Positions 25,090 to 34,227 of a stretch of 64,000 nucleotides of DNA are shown one piece after another. The position numbers and the translations under genes are program-made. Each line of letters begins with the position of its first letter. Positions within the stretch are counted from its first letter, which is position 1. Origin of the DNA: Brachybacterium saurashtrense (GTDB lineage Bacteria; Actinomycetota; Actinomycetes; Actinomycetales; Dermabacteraceae); NCBI RefSeq assembly GCF_003355475.1, contig NZ_CP031356.1:992001-1056000 (forward strand), written 5' to 3'. A model generated the notes under the pieces. The model ran no database searches and was not told the origin of the DNA. It worked only from the letters and a program-made list of their open reading frames with translations.

Positions 25090-27213
25090 TCAGAACACCT
25101 TGAGTGTGATAGTCGACCCCTTGGGGAGCTCCTCGCCGGCGGTGGCGGACTGCTCGTAGACCTGACCGAACACGGGGTCCCCCTTGTCGTGCACGATCTC
25201 CACGGAGAACCCGGCGGCCTCGAGGGCGGCCTTCGCCTCCTTCTCGGGCTGGCGGAACACGTCCGGCACGGTGACCATCTCGGGGCCCAGCGAGGTGACG
25301 ATCTGCACCGTGTCGCCGCGGAACAGCGTGCCGGAGGCGGGGGACTGGGAGATCACCGCACCGCGGGGCACGCTCGCCGAGTGCGCCTGGGAGATGCTCA
25401 CCGTGAACCCGGCGTCCTCCAGGGCGGCGCGCGCCGCGTCCCCGCCGGTGCCGCGCTGGTCGGGGACCGTGAGTGGCTGGCGGCCCTGCGAGACGACCAC
25501 GTGCACCTCGCCGCCCGCCGGCAGCGCGTCGGCGGCGGCGGACTGGGAGATGATCTCGCCCTCGGGCACGGTCTCGGAGTGCTCCGGATCGTCCTCGACC
25601 AGGACCAGGCCGAGCGCCTCGACCTCGGTGCGGGCGTCGTCCACGGTCGCGCCGGTGAGCTCGGGGACCGGGAAGGTCTGCTCACCCTTGGAGATCATCA
25701 CCTCCACGGTCGCGCCCTTCTTGACGGTGGTCCCGGTGGAGGGGGAGGCGGCGATGACGTGCCCGGCGGGGACCGTGTCGTCGAACCGCTCCTCGGTGCT
25801 GACCGTGAGATCCGCGGCGGTCAGGGCCGCCTCGGCGTCGGCCAGGGGCGTGCCGGCGATCAGGGGGACGGTGCGGTCTGCCCCGGGGCCCGACTCGAGG
25901 TACCAGTCGGTCGCGGACCAGGCGCCCAGTGCCACGGCCGCGATCAGCGCCAGCGCCGCGGCGAGCGCCATGGGACGGGAGCGGCGCCGGGCCGTCGCGG
26001 GCAGGTGCCGGCCGCGGCGCGGCCGCGGCGCCCGCAGCTCCACGAAGCGACGCGCGGCCTGGTCTCCGTCGCCTCCGCGCTCGGCGGCTCCGTCGCCCTC
26101 CGCCGTGGAGTCCGCGTCGGGGTCCGTGTCCGAGGCCGGGCCGCCCCCGCTCCGCAGGGCCGGCTCCGCGGAGGGGGCCGGGGAGGAGGCGTCGGGGTCC
26201 GGGGCGTCGTCGGCCGCGGCGCTCTCGCCGAGCCGCTCGGCGGGGAAGGCGCGCGGGGAGCGGTCCAGCTCTCCGGCGACCTCGTCGAGCGAGGTCGTCA
26301 GGCGCGGAGTGTCCGCGGTCTGGGTGTCCTCGCGCTCCGCGGGACGGGAGTCCAGCACCGGGCGGGGGAGGGAGGTCAGGAGGTCCTCGACCGCGCGCAG
26401 CAGCTCGGCCGCCGTCGCCGGACGCTGGCCGACGGGCCGGGCGGCGGCCCAGGTGACCAGGGAGTCCAGCTCCCGCGGGATGCCGGAGGCCAGGGAGGAC
26501 GGGGCGGGGATGTCCTCGTGGACGTGCTGGAAGGCGATGTGCACCGGCTGCTCGCCGCGGAACGGCTGGCGGCCGGTGAGCATCTCGAACAGGACGATGC
26601 CGAGTGAGTAGAGGTCGCTGCGCTCGTCGGCGTGCCCGCGGGTGACCACCTCGGGGCTGATGTAGGCGACGGTCCCCAGCAGCGCCGCGCTCGCGGAGGA
26701 GTTGTGGGACCCGGTCGCGCGGGCGAGGCCGAAATCGGCGACCTTCACGACGTCCTCGCGGTCCAGGAGGATGTTCTCGGGCTTGATGTCGCGGTGCACG
26801 ATCCCCGCCTCGTGCGCGGCGACCAGCGCCTGCAGCACCTGCCGGGTGATCTCGAGGCTCTCGCGGACGGTGAGGCGCTGCTGGCGGACGATGCGGGCGC
26901 GCAGCGTCTCGCCCTCGACGAGCTCCATGGCCAGGTAGATGCGGTCCTCGTCCTCACCCTGGTCGAAGACCCCCACCACGTTGCGGTGCGCGAGCCGTGC
27001 GGCCGAGCGCGCCTCGCGCCCGAAGCGGCGGCGGAAGTCCTCGTCCATCGCCAGGTGGGGATGCATGATCTTCAGCGCGACGACGCGGTCCAGGCGCTGG
27101 TCGTGGCCGCGGTGCACGGTCGCCATTCCGCCGCGCGCGATCGGCTCCTCGACCCGATAGCGGTCGTCGAGGAGCAGGCTGATGCCGGGGGAAGTCGACG
27201 TCGCCGAGCTCAC
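25090..27213 (-). CDS. pknL: PASTA-domain serine/threonine protein kinase (PknL-like)
   Basis: A 707-residue receptor kinase. The kinase domain (about 19-280) has G-loop ARGGMATV, catalytic Lys48, HRDIKPEN with Asp142, DFG Asp160, and a Ser-rich activation loop before GTVAYISPE. An Ala/Glu/Asp/Pro-rich linker leads to one membrane helix (about 415-435), then four extracellular PASTA repeats, each starting near a VP motif, which bind peptidoglycan fragments. It should sense the cell wall and signal inward. GTG 27213 has TAGATT 6 nt upstream (leaderless). The adjacent divergent gene encodes the homologue of Rv2175c, the known PknL substrate, which is why I use pknL rather than pknB. Confidence 0.93.
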   Translation of the reverse strand: MSSATSTSPGISLLLDDRYRVEEPIARGGMATVHRGHDQRLDRVVALKIMHPHLAMDEDFRRRFGREARSAARLAHRNVVGVFDQGEDEDRIYLAMELVEGETLRARIVRQQRLTVRESLEITRQVLQALVAAHEAGIVHRDIKPENILLDREDVVKVADFGLARATGSHNSSASAALLGTVAYISPEVVTRGHADERSDLYSLGIVLFEMLTGRQPFRGEQPVHIAFQHVHEDIPAPSSLASGIPRELDSLVTWAAARPVGQRPATAAELLRAVEDLLTSLPRPVLDSRPAEREDTQTADTPRLTTSLDEVAGELDRSPRAFPAERLGESAAADDAPDPDASSPAPSAEPALRSGGGPASDTDPDADSTAEGDGAAERGGDGDQAARRFVELRAPRPRRGRHLPATARRRSRPMALAAALALIAAVALGAWSATDWYLESGPGADRTVPLIAGTPLADAEAALTAADLTVSTEERFDDTVPAGHVIAASPSTGTTVKKGATVEVMISKGEQTFPVPELTGATVDDARTEVEALGLVLVEDDPEHSETVPEGEIISQSAAADALPAGGEVHVVVSQGRQPLTVPDQRGTGGDAARAALEDAGFTVSISQAHSASVPRGAVISQSPASGTLFRGDTVQIVTSLGPEMVTVPDVFRQPEKEAKAALEAAGFSVEIVHDKGDPVFGQVYEQSATAGEELPKGSTITLKVF

Positions 27214-27219
27214 AGGCCC

Positions 27220-27225
27220 AATCTA
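27220..27225 (-). promoter_or_regulatory. -10 of pknL (leaderless)
   Basis: Minus-strand TAGATT ends 6 nt before the GTG start. Confidence 0.6.
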
Positions 27226-27351
27226 GAGCGACAGGTGCCCATCGCCCGGGACCGACACGTCGAGACGGGCGTGTCGGACTGTGAGGTGCGTCGGCCGCGC
27301 GGCACCCGTGCCGGGGTGCGCGCCGGTGCGCGGGCGTGGCACCCTGGTGCC

Positions 27352-27705
27352 GTGAACGACCTCGATGCCCTCATCCCCGACTGGCTCACCCTCCCCGACG
27401 TCGCGCTGCGACTGGATGTGGAGGTCTCCCGCGTGCGCCGCCTCATCGAGGACGGCCAGCTGGTGGCGGTGCGCCGCGGCGAGCCGACGGTGCGGATGGT
27501 GCCCGCCGAGATGCTCGCCGACGACGAGATCACCCCGCACCTCGCCGGCACGCTCACGATCCTGCGCGACGGGGGCTTCGAGGACGAGGAGCTCCTGACC
27601 TGGCTGTTCACCGAGGATCCCACGCTGCCCGGGCGGCCGATCGACCACCTCCGCCGCGGACAGCGCGGCGAGGTGCGCCGGCGCGCGCTCGCCCTCGCCC
27701 TCTAG
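27352..27705 (+). CDS. Rv2175c-family DNA-binding protein
   Basis: A 117-residue winged helix-turn-helix protein of the Rv2175c family. The N-terminus reads LTLPDVALRLDVEVSRVRRLIEDGQLVAVRRGE in consecutive segments, a MerR-like helix-turn-helix, followed by a C-terminal helical domain (ELLTWLFTEDPTLPGRPI). In M. tuberculosis the homologue binds DNA weakly and is phosphorylated by PknL, which abolishes binding; transferring that role here is inference. GTG 27352 is 6 nt after a CACCCT hexamer, a weak leaderless signal. It diverges from pknL with 138 bp between. Confidence 0.88.
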   Translation: MNDLDALIPDWLTLPDVALRLDVEVSRVRRLIEDGQLVAVRRGEPTVRMVPAEMLADDEITPHLAGTLTILRDGGFEDEELLTWLFTEDPTLPGRPIDHLRRGQRGEVRRRALALAL

Positions 27706-27729
27706 ACCCTCACGACGTGCCCGCTCCGC

Positions 27730-27747
27730 CCTCCGCCGCGGCGGAGG
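27730..27747. terminator. Short palindrome between convergent genes
   Basis: The 18-bp perfect palindrome CCTCCGCCG/CGGCGGAGG lies between the Rv2175c-like gene and the polyprenyl synthase gene. It could act as a terminator on either strand. Confidence 0.4.
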
Positions 27748-27780
27748 ACGGGGCAGAGGGTCGGTGCGAGGCCGGCTCGC

Positions 27781-28914
27781 TCAGGCCGGCAGGGACGCGA
27801 CGTCGGTGGCGCGCTCGGCGAGGGCCGCGAGCCCGGCACGGCCCCGCGGCGAGAGCGTCGAGGCCTGGGCGAGCAGCACCCGGCCGCGCGCCGCGTGCTC
27901 GCGCACGTCCTGCGCCACGGAGGACACGGCACCTGTCGACACCAGCAGCGCGTGCACCCGGTCGATCTCCTCCCGGGCGGCGTCCGCCCTCCCCACCACG
28001 TCCTCCAGCAGCGCCGTGCCCTCGGCGTCGGCGTCGGCGCGGGCCCGGGCGAGCATCACGGTGCGCTTGCCCTCCACGATGTCCCCGCCGATCGGCTTGC
28101 CGGTCTCGTCCTCGTCCCCCACCACGCTGAGCAGGTCGTCCCGCAGCTGGAACGCCGTGCCCACCTCGATCGCCCAGGTGGAGAGCGTCTGCAGGGCGGC
28201 GGCGTCGGCCCCGAGCAGCGCGGCGCCCAGACGCACCGGGCGCAGCACGGTATAGGGCACCGTCTTCCACCGGATCACCGAGAGCGCCGCCTGCTCCTCG
28301 TCCGGTGCGGAGCCGAAGCCCCCCGCCTGATGGAGCACGTCCAGGAACTGCCCGGACATCACCTCGGTGCGCAGTGCCTCGAACTCCGCGCGTGCCGCCT
28401 CCAGCGCGTCCGGCGCCCCCTCGACGGTCGCCGCGACCTGCTCCGCCCAGCTCAGGGCGAGGTCGCCCAGGACGATCGCGACCGCGACCCCGAACCCCTC
28501 CGCGTCACCGCTCAGCGCGCCGTCGCGGTGGCGAGAGGCCGCACGCACGTGGAGCGCCGGGCGGCCGCGACGCACCGGCGAGTGGTCGATGACGTCGTCG
28601 TGCATCAGCGCCGCCGCCTGCACGAGCTCGATCGCGACGCCGTAGCGGGCGAGGGCGTCGACCTCCGCGTCCGTGGGCTCCCGGTCGAGAGCGGCGACCC
28701 CGCCCCAGAAGCAGAACCGCGGCCGCAGCAGCTTCCCGCCCTCGAGATAGTCGAGCAGCCAGTCCGCCAGCTCGGCCGTCTCCGGGGAGATGCGCGCCAG
28801 CTGGGTGCGCCGCTGGGTGAGCTCGCCGGCGGTGATCTCCCCGATCCGGGCCACGAGCCGGTCGTCGAGGGCGCGCAGGGAGTCGTCGGTCCACGAGGTG
28901 TCGACGGAGGTCAT
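27781..28914 (-). CDS. Polyprenyl (geranylgeranyl) diphosphate synthase
   Basis: A 377-residue trans-isoprenyl diphosphate synthase of the IdsA/GrcC type. The first aspartate-rich motif is MHDDVIDHSPVRRG, and the second region reads QLRDDLLSVVGDEDETGKPIGGD, with KRT following. It condenses isopentenyl diphosphate with allylic diphosphates for carotenoid, quinone or lipid-carrier synthesis; chain length cannot be read reliably. AAAGGA lies 10 nt before ATG 28914. Position matches idsA2 (Rv2173) near pknL. The IPP supply enzyme dxs is in this window too. Confidence 0.9.
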   Translation of the reverse strand: MTSVDTSWTDDSLRALDDRLVARIGEITAGELTQRRTQLARISPETAELADWLLDYLEGGKLLRPRFCFWGGVAALDREPTDAEVDALARYGVAIELVQAAALMHDDVIDHSPVRRGRPALHVRAASRHRDGALSGDAEGFGVAVAIVLGDLALSWAEQVAATVEGAPDALEAARAEFEALRTEVMSGQFLDVLHQAGGFGSAPDEEQAALSVIRWKTVPYTVLRPVRLGAALLGADAAALQTLSTWAIEVGTAFQLRDDLLSVVGDEDETGKPIGGDIVEGKRTVMLARARADADAEGTALLEDVVGRADAAREEIDRVHALLVSTGAVSSVAQDVREHAARGRVLLAQASTLSPRGRAGLAALAERATDVASLPA

Positions 28915-29063
28915 CGCACAGGGTCCTTTCTCGCGATCCCCATGATCCTCCCACGCCGGGCAGGGCCGAACCTGTGCGCCCCACTGCCCCTCCCCAGCCG
29001 CCCGCCGTCCCCAGCAGCGACGGCGGCGTCCCGGCGCGGCGCGCCCTGCGCCAGGGTCGGAGC

Positions 29064-30242
29064 ATGACGACAGACACCACCTCCGCGAACGACGACCGAC
29101 ACCTCCGCGCCGCGGAGGACCCCGCCGAGCTGCTCGCCCTGGCCCGCCTCAACCTCGCCGAGACCCCCACCGACAGCCTCCTGCTGGCCGGGGGCGGCGC
29201 AGGCGGCTCCCCGCCGATGCTCACCCGCTCCTCGCTGGGCGAGCTGCTGGGCCCGCGGGGTCGTGAGCACCTCGCCCGCCATCTCGCGCTGATGCGGGAG
29301 CGGGGCAGCGGGCCGCTGCGCGCGCTGGTCGTGATCGGGGACGGGCACCAGCAGGTGCTCCACGCCGTGATCGAGGAGGTCCTGCGGCGGGCGGGCGAGG
29401 TGCTCCACGAGGTCTCGGCCGCGTGCGAGGTGGGCCTCGGCGCGGGCGCTGGTCCCGGGCCGGTGCGCGTCGTGCAGGGCGCCGGCGCCGGACTGCGCTG
29501 GGAGGTCCCGCCGCCCGGGACGAGCGCGGGGGAGGCGGGGATGCGCCCCCGGGCGGTGGGCGCGCTCGCGGTCTTCGAGGACACCAGCGCGGCGGCCGGC
29601 GCCGTGCTGGAGGGGCGCCCCGTGCCCCGGGAGGAGGCCTTCGCGGACCGGCTCGACGAGCTGGGGGCGGGCCTCGACCTGCCCGCCGTGGACGTCGCCT
29701 CCACGGTCGATCCCGGGGCGCTGTTCGCCACCGTGCGCGCCGCGCTGCGACCGCTGCTGGCCGCGCCGGAGACGCTCGCCCAGCATGACAGGATGACGAA
29801 GTGTGAACAGGTCGCGGCCCTGCTCTCCGCCCTCGCCGTGGACCGCCTGCACTGGGAGCTGCTGGCGCAGTGCGTCGAGCACGGCGGCGGGCGCGAGGTG
29901 GAGCGCGCCACCCTCCTCCAGGAGCTGGTGAAGGATCCGGAGCGGATCCCCCATGAGGACGTCCGTGCAGGTGGCGAGTGGTACATCGCCCTCTCGCGGC
30001 TCCGCGCGATCGCCGCCGCCGCGCAGCGTGGCGGCACCCCGGCGGCGCGCTCCACCGCCCGCTCCGCCTGGCGTGCGCTCACCGCGCTGCTGGTGCTGCT
30101 GGCGTGGTGGAACCACCGATTCGCGAGCGCCGGGGCGCTCGTCGACGAGCTGCGGGCGAGGGAACCCGAGTCCACTCTGGCACCCTTGCTCTCACGGATG
30201 ACCGACACCCCGATCTTCCCCGCCTGGTGGCCCAGCACCTGA
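29064..30242 (+). CDS. DUF4192-like protein
   Basis: A 392-residue Ala/Leu/Gly-rich protein that resembles the actinobacterial DUF4192 family, mainly through LNLAETPTDSLLLAG (family: GFHPTDSLVVLG) and the later ALSALAVDRLHWELLAQC and WYIALSRLRAIA helices. Function is unknown. I begin at ATG 29064, although the frame opens at 28974, because the residues before it are Pro/Arg-rich and unlike the family. It is divergent from the polyprenyl synthase gene and ends 51 bp before metX. Confidence 0.7.
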   Translation: MTTDTTSANDDRHLRAAEDPAELLALARLNLAETPTDSLLLAGGGAGGSPPMLTRSSLGELLGPRGREHLARHLALMRERGSGPLRALVVIGDGHQQVLHAVIEEVLRRAGEVLHEVSAACEVGLGAGAGPGPVRVVQGAGAGLRWEVPPPGTSAGEAGMRPRAVGALAVFEDTSAAAGAVLEGRPVPREEAFADRLDELGAGLDLPAVDVASTVDPGALFATVRAALRPLLAAPETLAQHDRMTKCEQVAALLSALAVDRLHWELLAQCVEHGGGREVERATLLQELVKDPERIPHEDVRAGGEWYIALSRLRAIAAAAQRGGTPAARSTARSAWRALTALLVLLAWWNHRFASAGALVDELRAREPESTLAPLLSRMTDTPIFPAWWPST

Positions 30243-30293
30243 GCCGCGGCCCTGCGCCCGGGCACCGGCAGGGCGCTGAAGGAGCACGCACGG

Positions 30294-31499
30294 ATGACGA
30301 TCCTCGGAGAGCATCGACCGGTCGAGGCCGAGCAGCCGCGACCGGACGGCGCCGCCCCCCGACCGGGCGGGAGCCCCGTCGCGGAGACGGCGGGCGGTGC
30401 CTGGCATCCGGCGCGCGGCGCAGGGGATCGCCGCTTCGCCCGGATCGGTGCGCTCGCCCTCGAGAGCGGCGACGTCCTGGAGGACGTCACCATGGCGTAC
30501 GAGACCTGGGGGGAGCTGGCCCCGGACGGCGACAACGCGGTGCTGGTGCTCCACGCGCTCACGGGCGACTCCCACGTGCGCGGCGCGGCCGGTCCCGCCC
30601 ACCCCAGCCCCGGCTGGTGGGAGGACGTGGTGGGGCCCGGGCGCGCGATCGACACCGACCGCTACCACGTGGTCGCCCCCAACGTCCTGGGCGGCTGCCA
30701 GGGGAGCACCGGACCGAGCTCCACCGCGCCGGACGGCCGCGCCTACGGCTCCCGCTTCCCGGCCATCACCACCCGGGACCAGGTGGCCGCGGAGCGCCGC
30801 CTGCGCGAGAGCCTGGGGATCCGGCGCTGGGCGCTGGTGATCGGCGGCTCGATGGGCGGCATGCGCACCATCGAATGGGGAGTGAGCCACCCGGACGAGG
30901 TGGAGCGCCTCGCCCTGCTCGCCTCCTCCGCCCGGGCGACGGCCGATCAGATCGCCTGGAACAGCGCCCAGATCGCCTCGATCCGCCTCGACCCCGCATT
31001 CCACGGCGGCGACTACTACGGCCTCGCGGACGGCCAGGGCCCCTCCGCCGGGCTCGGCATCGCCCGGCGCATCGCGCACACCACGTACCGCACCGCCGAG
31101 GAGCTCGAGGAGCGGTTCGGCAACCGCGCCCAGGGCCAGGAGGACCCGTTCGACGGGCACGGCCGGCATCAGGTGACCAGCTACCTCGACCATCACGCGG
31201 TGAAGCTCGCCCGCCGCTTCGACGCGAACTCGTACATCGCCCTGGCGAGCTCGATGAGCACCCACGACGTGGGGCGAGGCCGGGGCGGGACCGCCGCGGC
31301 CCTGGCCCGGGTCACGGCCCGCACCCTGGTGGTCGCGATCGACTCCGACCGCCTCTTCCCGCCCGCGCTGGTGCGGGAGGTCGCCGAGCACGTGCCCGGC
31401 GCACGGTGGCACGTGGCCTCCTCGCCCATCGGGCACGACGCCTTCCTGCTCGCCCACGCCGGCCTGGAGAGGTGGATCTCGGATCTGCTGGACGACTAA
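30294..31499 (+). CDS. metX: Homoserine O-acetyltransferase
   Basis: A 401-residue alpha/beta-hydrolase-fold MetX that acetylates homoserine with acetyl-CoA for methionine synthesis. It shows the ALTGDSHV oxyanion region, NVLGGCQGSTGPSS, the nucleophile elbow GGSMGGMRTIEW, a catalytic Asp in VAIDSDRLFPP and the final His in PIGHDAFLL. ATG 30294 is preceded by AAGGAG at a longish 10-nt spacing. The usual partner metY is not next to it; a stress-protein gene follows 63 bp later. Whether acetyl- or succinyl-CoA is used cannot be proven by reading, but acetyl is the actinobacterial norm. Confidence 0.93.
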   Translation: MTILGEHRPVEAEQPRPDGAAPRPGGSPVAETAGGAWHPARGAGDRRFARIGALALESGDVLEDVTMAYETWGELAPDGDNAVLVLHALTGDSHVRGAAGPAHPSPGWWEDVVGPGRAIDTDRYHVVAPNVLGGCQGSTGPSSTAPDGRAYGSRFPAITTRDQVAAERRLRESLGIRRWALVIGGSMGGMRTIEWGVSHPDEVERLALLASSARATADQIAWNSAQIASIRLDPAFHGGDYYGLADGQGPSAGLGIARRIAHTTYRTAEELEERFGNRAQGQEDPFDGHGRHQVTSYLDHHAVKLARRFDANSYIALASSMSTHDVGRGRGGTAAALARVTARTLVVAIDSDRLFPPALVREVAEHVPGARWHVASSPIGHDAFLLAHAGLERWISDLLDD

Positions 31500-31562
31500 G
31501 CTGGCCGGAGGCCGCCTCGGCGGCCCGCTGCAGCCCGCACCGCGCACAGAAGGAGAGGTCGC

Positions 31563-31988
31563 ATGACCATCGTCGTGGGGTACTCACCCTCCGGACAGGG
31601 ACGCGCGGCGCTGCGGGCGGCCCTGCGCTACGCGGAGCGCTCCGGCGAGGACCTCGCCATCGCCTCGCACCAGTACAACGACGCCGCCACGGGGATGACC
31701 GCGGCCACCGAGGCCGAGGTGCGGGCCGAGCTCGCCGAGGCCGGAGCCCGCTGCGGGGACGTCACCGTGCACAGCAGCCCCGAACGCGAGATCGGGGAGT
31801 TCGTGCTCGCCGTCGCCGAGGAGGTGGGGGCGAGCCTGGTGGTGATCGGGCTGCGTCGCAAGCCGCCGATCGGAAAGCTGAACCTCGGCGCCTCCGCACG
31901 GCGGGTCGTGCTCGGCGCGTCCTGCCCCGTGCTCGCCGTGAAGGACGACCCGGCGGACCTCTCCCGCCGGGCCGCGACCGCCTCCTGA
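31563..31988 (+). CDS. Universal stress protein (UspA family)
   Basis: A 141-residue single-domain UspA protein with the N-terminal VVGYSPSGQGRAAL strand-loop, the VVIGLRRKPPIGKLNLGASARRVVLGASCPVLAVK nucleotide-binding tail (Gly-rich G2xG9xG(S/T)-like motif read in parts), suggesting an ATP-binding type. It starts at ATG 31563 with GAAGGAGAGG upstream. It lies between metX and sigA, on the same strand as both. Confidence 0.88.
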   Translation: MTIVVGYSPSGQGRAALRAALRYAERSGEDLAIASHQYNDAATGMTAATEAEVRAELAEAGARCGDVTVHSSPEREIGEFVLAVAEEVGASLVVIGLRRKPPIGKLNLGASARRVVLGASCPVLAVKDDPADLSRRAATAS

Positions 31989-31995
31989 CCCGCGG

Positions 31996-32025
31996 GGAAT
32001 ACTCGGCGCCGGAGGGCGTTATACT
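31996..32025 (+). promoter_or_regulatory. sigA promoter region with overlapping stress-type and housekeeping elements
   Basis: GGAAT (31996-32000), N16, then CGTT (32017-32020) resembles the SigR/SigH oxidative-stress promoter. TATACT (32020-32025), a near-perfect housekeeping -10, overlaps its end. Transcripts would carry a leader of about 150 nt. Confidence 0.5.
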
Positions 32026-32181
32026 CGACAGGCTTGACGGCACCGTGCGTTCGTGCGCCGTGATACCGGACCCTCCGGATCCGCGCCCTGCAGTGCAAGA
32101 CCGTGAGCCGCGCCGAGAAGACCGATCGCCCGAGTGTGGCGGACCGCCCCGCACCGGGCCGCCGCCGGAAGAAGGAACTCT

Positions 32182-33480
32182 GTGACCTCCTCCAGTACTG
32201 CTGAGACCTCGCCCACGGCGAAGACCTCGACCCGCGCCGCGTCCACGGCGGCGGAGAGCACCGAGGCCGAGGGCGCCTCGACCGAGACCACCGCCACCAC
32301 GAAGGCGGCCGCCAAGAAGGCCGCGGCCAAGAAGGCGGCACCCGCGACGACCACCTCCCGCAGGACCGTCGCCAAGAAGGCGGCGGCCGCGGCGAAGGAC
32401 GTCGAGCCCGAGGCGGGCGCCGAGGACGACGGCGAGGAGAAGGAGCCGCGCCGAGCCCCGTCCGCCACCGATCAGAAGGTGGAGGCCTCCGGCGGCTTCG
32501 TCTTCAACGCCGCGGAGGACGACGCCCCCGCGCAGCAGGTCGTCACCGCCGGTGCCACCGCGGACCCGGTCAAGGACTACCTCAAGCAGATCGGCAAGGT
32601 GGCGCTGCTCAACGCCGCCCAGGAGGTCGAGCTCGCCGAGCGGATCGAGGCCGGTCTGTACGCCGAGCAGAAGCTCAAGGGCGACGCGACCTACCGCGAC
32701 AAGAACGGCCGCCTCACCAAGGCCGGCCGTGAGCTGACCATGATCGCCGACGACGGCCGCGCCGCGAAGGATCACCTGCTCGAGGCGAACCTCCGCCTGG
32801 TGGTCTCCCTGGCCAAGCGCTACACCGGCCGCGGCATGCTCTTCCTGGACCTCATCCAGGAGGGCAACCTGGGCCTGATCCGCGCCGTCGAGAAGTTCGA
32901 CTACGCCAAGGGCTACAAGTTCTCCACCTACGCCACCTGGTGGATCCGTCAGGCGATCACCCGCGCCATGGCCGACCAGGCACGCACCATCCGCATCCCC
33001 GTGCACATGGTCGAGGTCATCAACAAGCTCGCCCGCGTCCAGCGCCAGATGCTCCAGGACCTGGGCCGTGAGCCCACCCCGGAGGAGCTCGCCAAGGAGC
33101 TCGACATGACCCCGGAGAAGGTGGTCGAGGTGCAGAAGTACGGCCGCGAGCCGATCTCCCTGCACACCCCGCTGGGCGAGGACGGCGACAGCGAGTTCGG
33201 AGACCTCATCGAGGACTCCGAGGCCGTGGTCCCCGCGGACGCGGTGAGCTTCACCCTCCTGCAGGAGCAGCTCCACTCCGTGCTCGACACCCTCTCCGAG
33301 CGCGAGGCCGGCGTGGTCTCGATGCGCTTCGGCCTCGAGGACGGCCAGCCCAAGACCCTCGACGAGATCGGCAAGGTCTACGGCGTCACCCGTGAGCGGA
33401 TCCGCCAGATCGAGTCCAAGACGATGTCGAAGCTGCGCCACCCCTCGCGCTCCCAGGTGCTGCGGGACTACCTGGACTGA
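32182..33480 (+). CDS. sigA: Principal RNA polymerase sigma factor (SigA/RpoD)
   Basis: A 432-residue group 1 sigma-70. The first 120 residues are a Ser/Thr/Ala/Lys-rich actinobacterial leader with [12 protein letters not shown] repeats. Then come region 1.2 ([17 protein letters not shown]), region 2 ([39 protein letters not shown] for -10 recognition), region 3 ([15 protein letters not shown]) and region 4 helix-turn-helix ([20 protein letters not shown]) for -35 recognition. Motifs are given in parts. GTG 32182 has AAGGA 6 nt upstream; the earlier in-frame start lacks support. It is the sigma factor expected to read the housekeeping promoters listed here. Confidence 0.97.
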   Translation: MTSSSTAETSPTAKTSTRAASTAAESTEAEGASTETTATTKAAAKKAAAKKAAPATTTSRRTVAKKAAAAAKDVEPEAGAEDDGEEKEPRRAPSATDQKVEASGGFVFNAAEDDAPAQQVVTAGATADPVKDYLKQIGKVALLNAAQEVELAERIEAGLYAEQKLKGDATYRDKNGRLTKAGRELTMIADDGRAAKDHLLEANLRLVVSLAKRYTGRGMLFLDLIQEGNLGLIRAVEKFDYAKGYKFSTYATWWIRQAITRAMADQARTIRIPVHMVEVINKLARVQRQMLQDLGREPTPEELAKELDMTPEKVVEVQKYGREPISLHTPLGEDGDSEFGDLIEDSEAVVPADAVSFTLLQEQLHSVLDTLSEREAGVVSMRFGLEDGQPKTLDEIGKVYGVTRERIRQIESKTMSKLRHPSRSQVLRDYLD

Positions 33481-33504
33481 CCTCGCCCCTCGGCGACCTC
33501 GCTT

Positions 33505-33532
33505 GGGCCCGGGCTCCACGGAGCCCGGGCCC
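33505..33532 (+). terminator. Terminator after sigA
   Basis: A 13-bp inverted repeat GGGCCCGGGCTCC (33505-33517) with its complement (33520-33532). Confidence 0.8.
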
Positions 33533-33591
33533 GTGCGCCGTCCACCACCCGGCCGCTCCCGCGGCCGCCAGCATCGAGAGGACCCCAGGAC

Positions 33592-34134
33592 GTGAGCGCA
33601 CCACCGGCCGGCGAGCTGCGGATGCACCGGGTGAGCATCGAGGACTGGGCCTCCCACCGTGCCCTGCGCCTGGACATGCTCGCCGCGGATCCGGACGCCT
33701 TCTGGGCCGATCCCGCCCAGGCGCGCGCACGCACCGCCGCGCAGTGGCGCGCGGAGATCGCGGGTCCGCGCGTGCATCTGCAGGCCCGGGTGGCGGGGAC
33801 GGAGGAGGTGCTCGGCGGCATCGCGCTGCTCCCCGCCGGATACACCCTGGAGCATGTGATCCCCGAGGACAGAGCGCACATCGTCTCGCTCTGGGTGCGC
33901 CCGCAGGCGCGGGGCCGCGGGGTCTCCGGCCGCCTGCTCGACGCGCTGGCGCGGATCGCGCTCGAGCGCGGTCGAGGCGACCTGCGCCTCGACGTGGACG
34001 AGTCCAACACGGCGGCCCGCCACCTCTACGAGCGGCTCGGCTTCACCGCCACCGGCGCACGGGACCCGCGCGCGGGCCGCAGCACCGCCTGGGTCGAGTA
34101 CGCGATCCGGGCGGAGCATCTGCTCCGTCCGTGA
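33592..34134 (+). CDS. GNAT family N-acetyltransferase
   Basis: A 180-residue GNAT enzyme. The acetyl-CoA-binding motif A is visible as WVRPQARGRGVSGRLLDAL, followed by motif B with DESNTAARHLYERLGF and the aromatic C-terminus. The substrate is unknown; position beside sigA gives no clear hint. GTG 33592 is the chosen start, with AGGAC close upstream. A hairpin shared with the convergent DUF7455 gene follows. Confidence 0.88.
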   Translation: MSAPPAGELRMHRVSIEDWASHRALRLDMLAADPDAFWADPAQARARTAAQWRAEIAGPRVHLQARVAGTEEVLGGIALLPAGYTLEHVIPEDRAHIVSLWVRPQARGRGVSGRLLDALARIALERGRGDLRLDVDESNTAARHLYERLGFTATGARDPRAGRSTAWVEYAIRAEHLLRP

Positions 34135-34170
34135 CGGCGGGCCCCGGCGGCGACGGTGCCCGCAATCGGC

Positions 34171-34203
34171 TCAGGGCGCCCACCGTGACGGTGGGCGCCC
34201 TGA
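34171..34203. terminator. Bidirectional terminator between GNAT and DUF7455 genes
   Basis: A 14-bp inverted repeat TCAGGGCGCCCACC (34171-34184) with its complement (34190-34203) around GTGAC. Confidence 0.8.
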
Positions 34204-34227
34204 GAGGCGGTGGGGAGAGCGGCCGCG

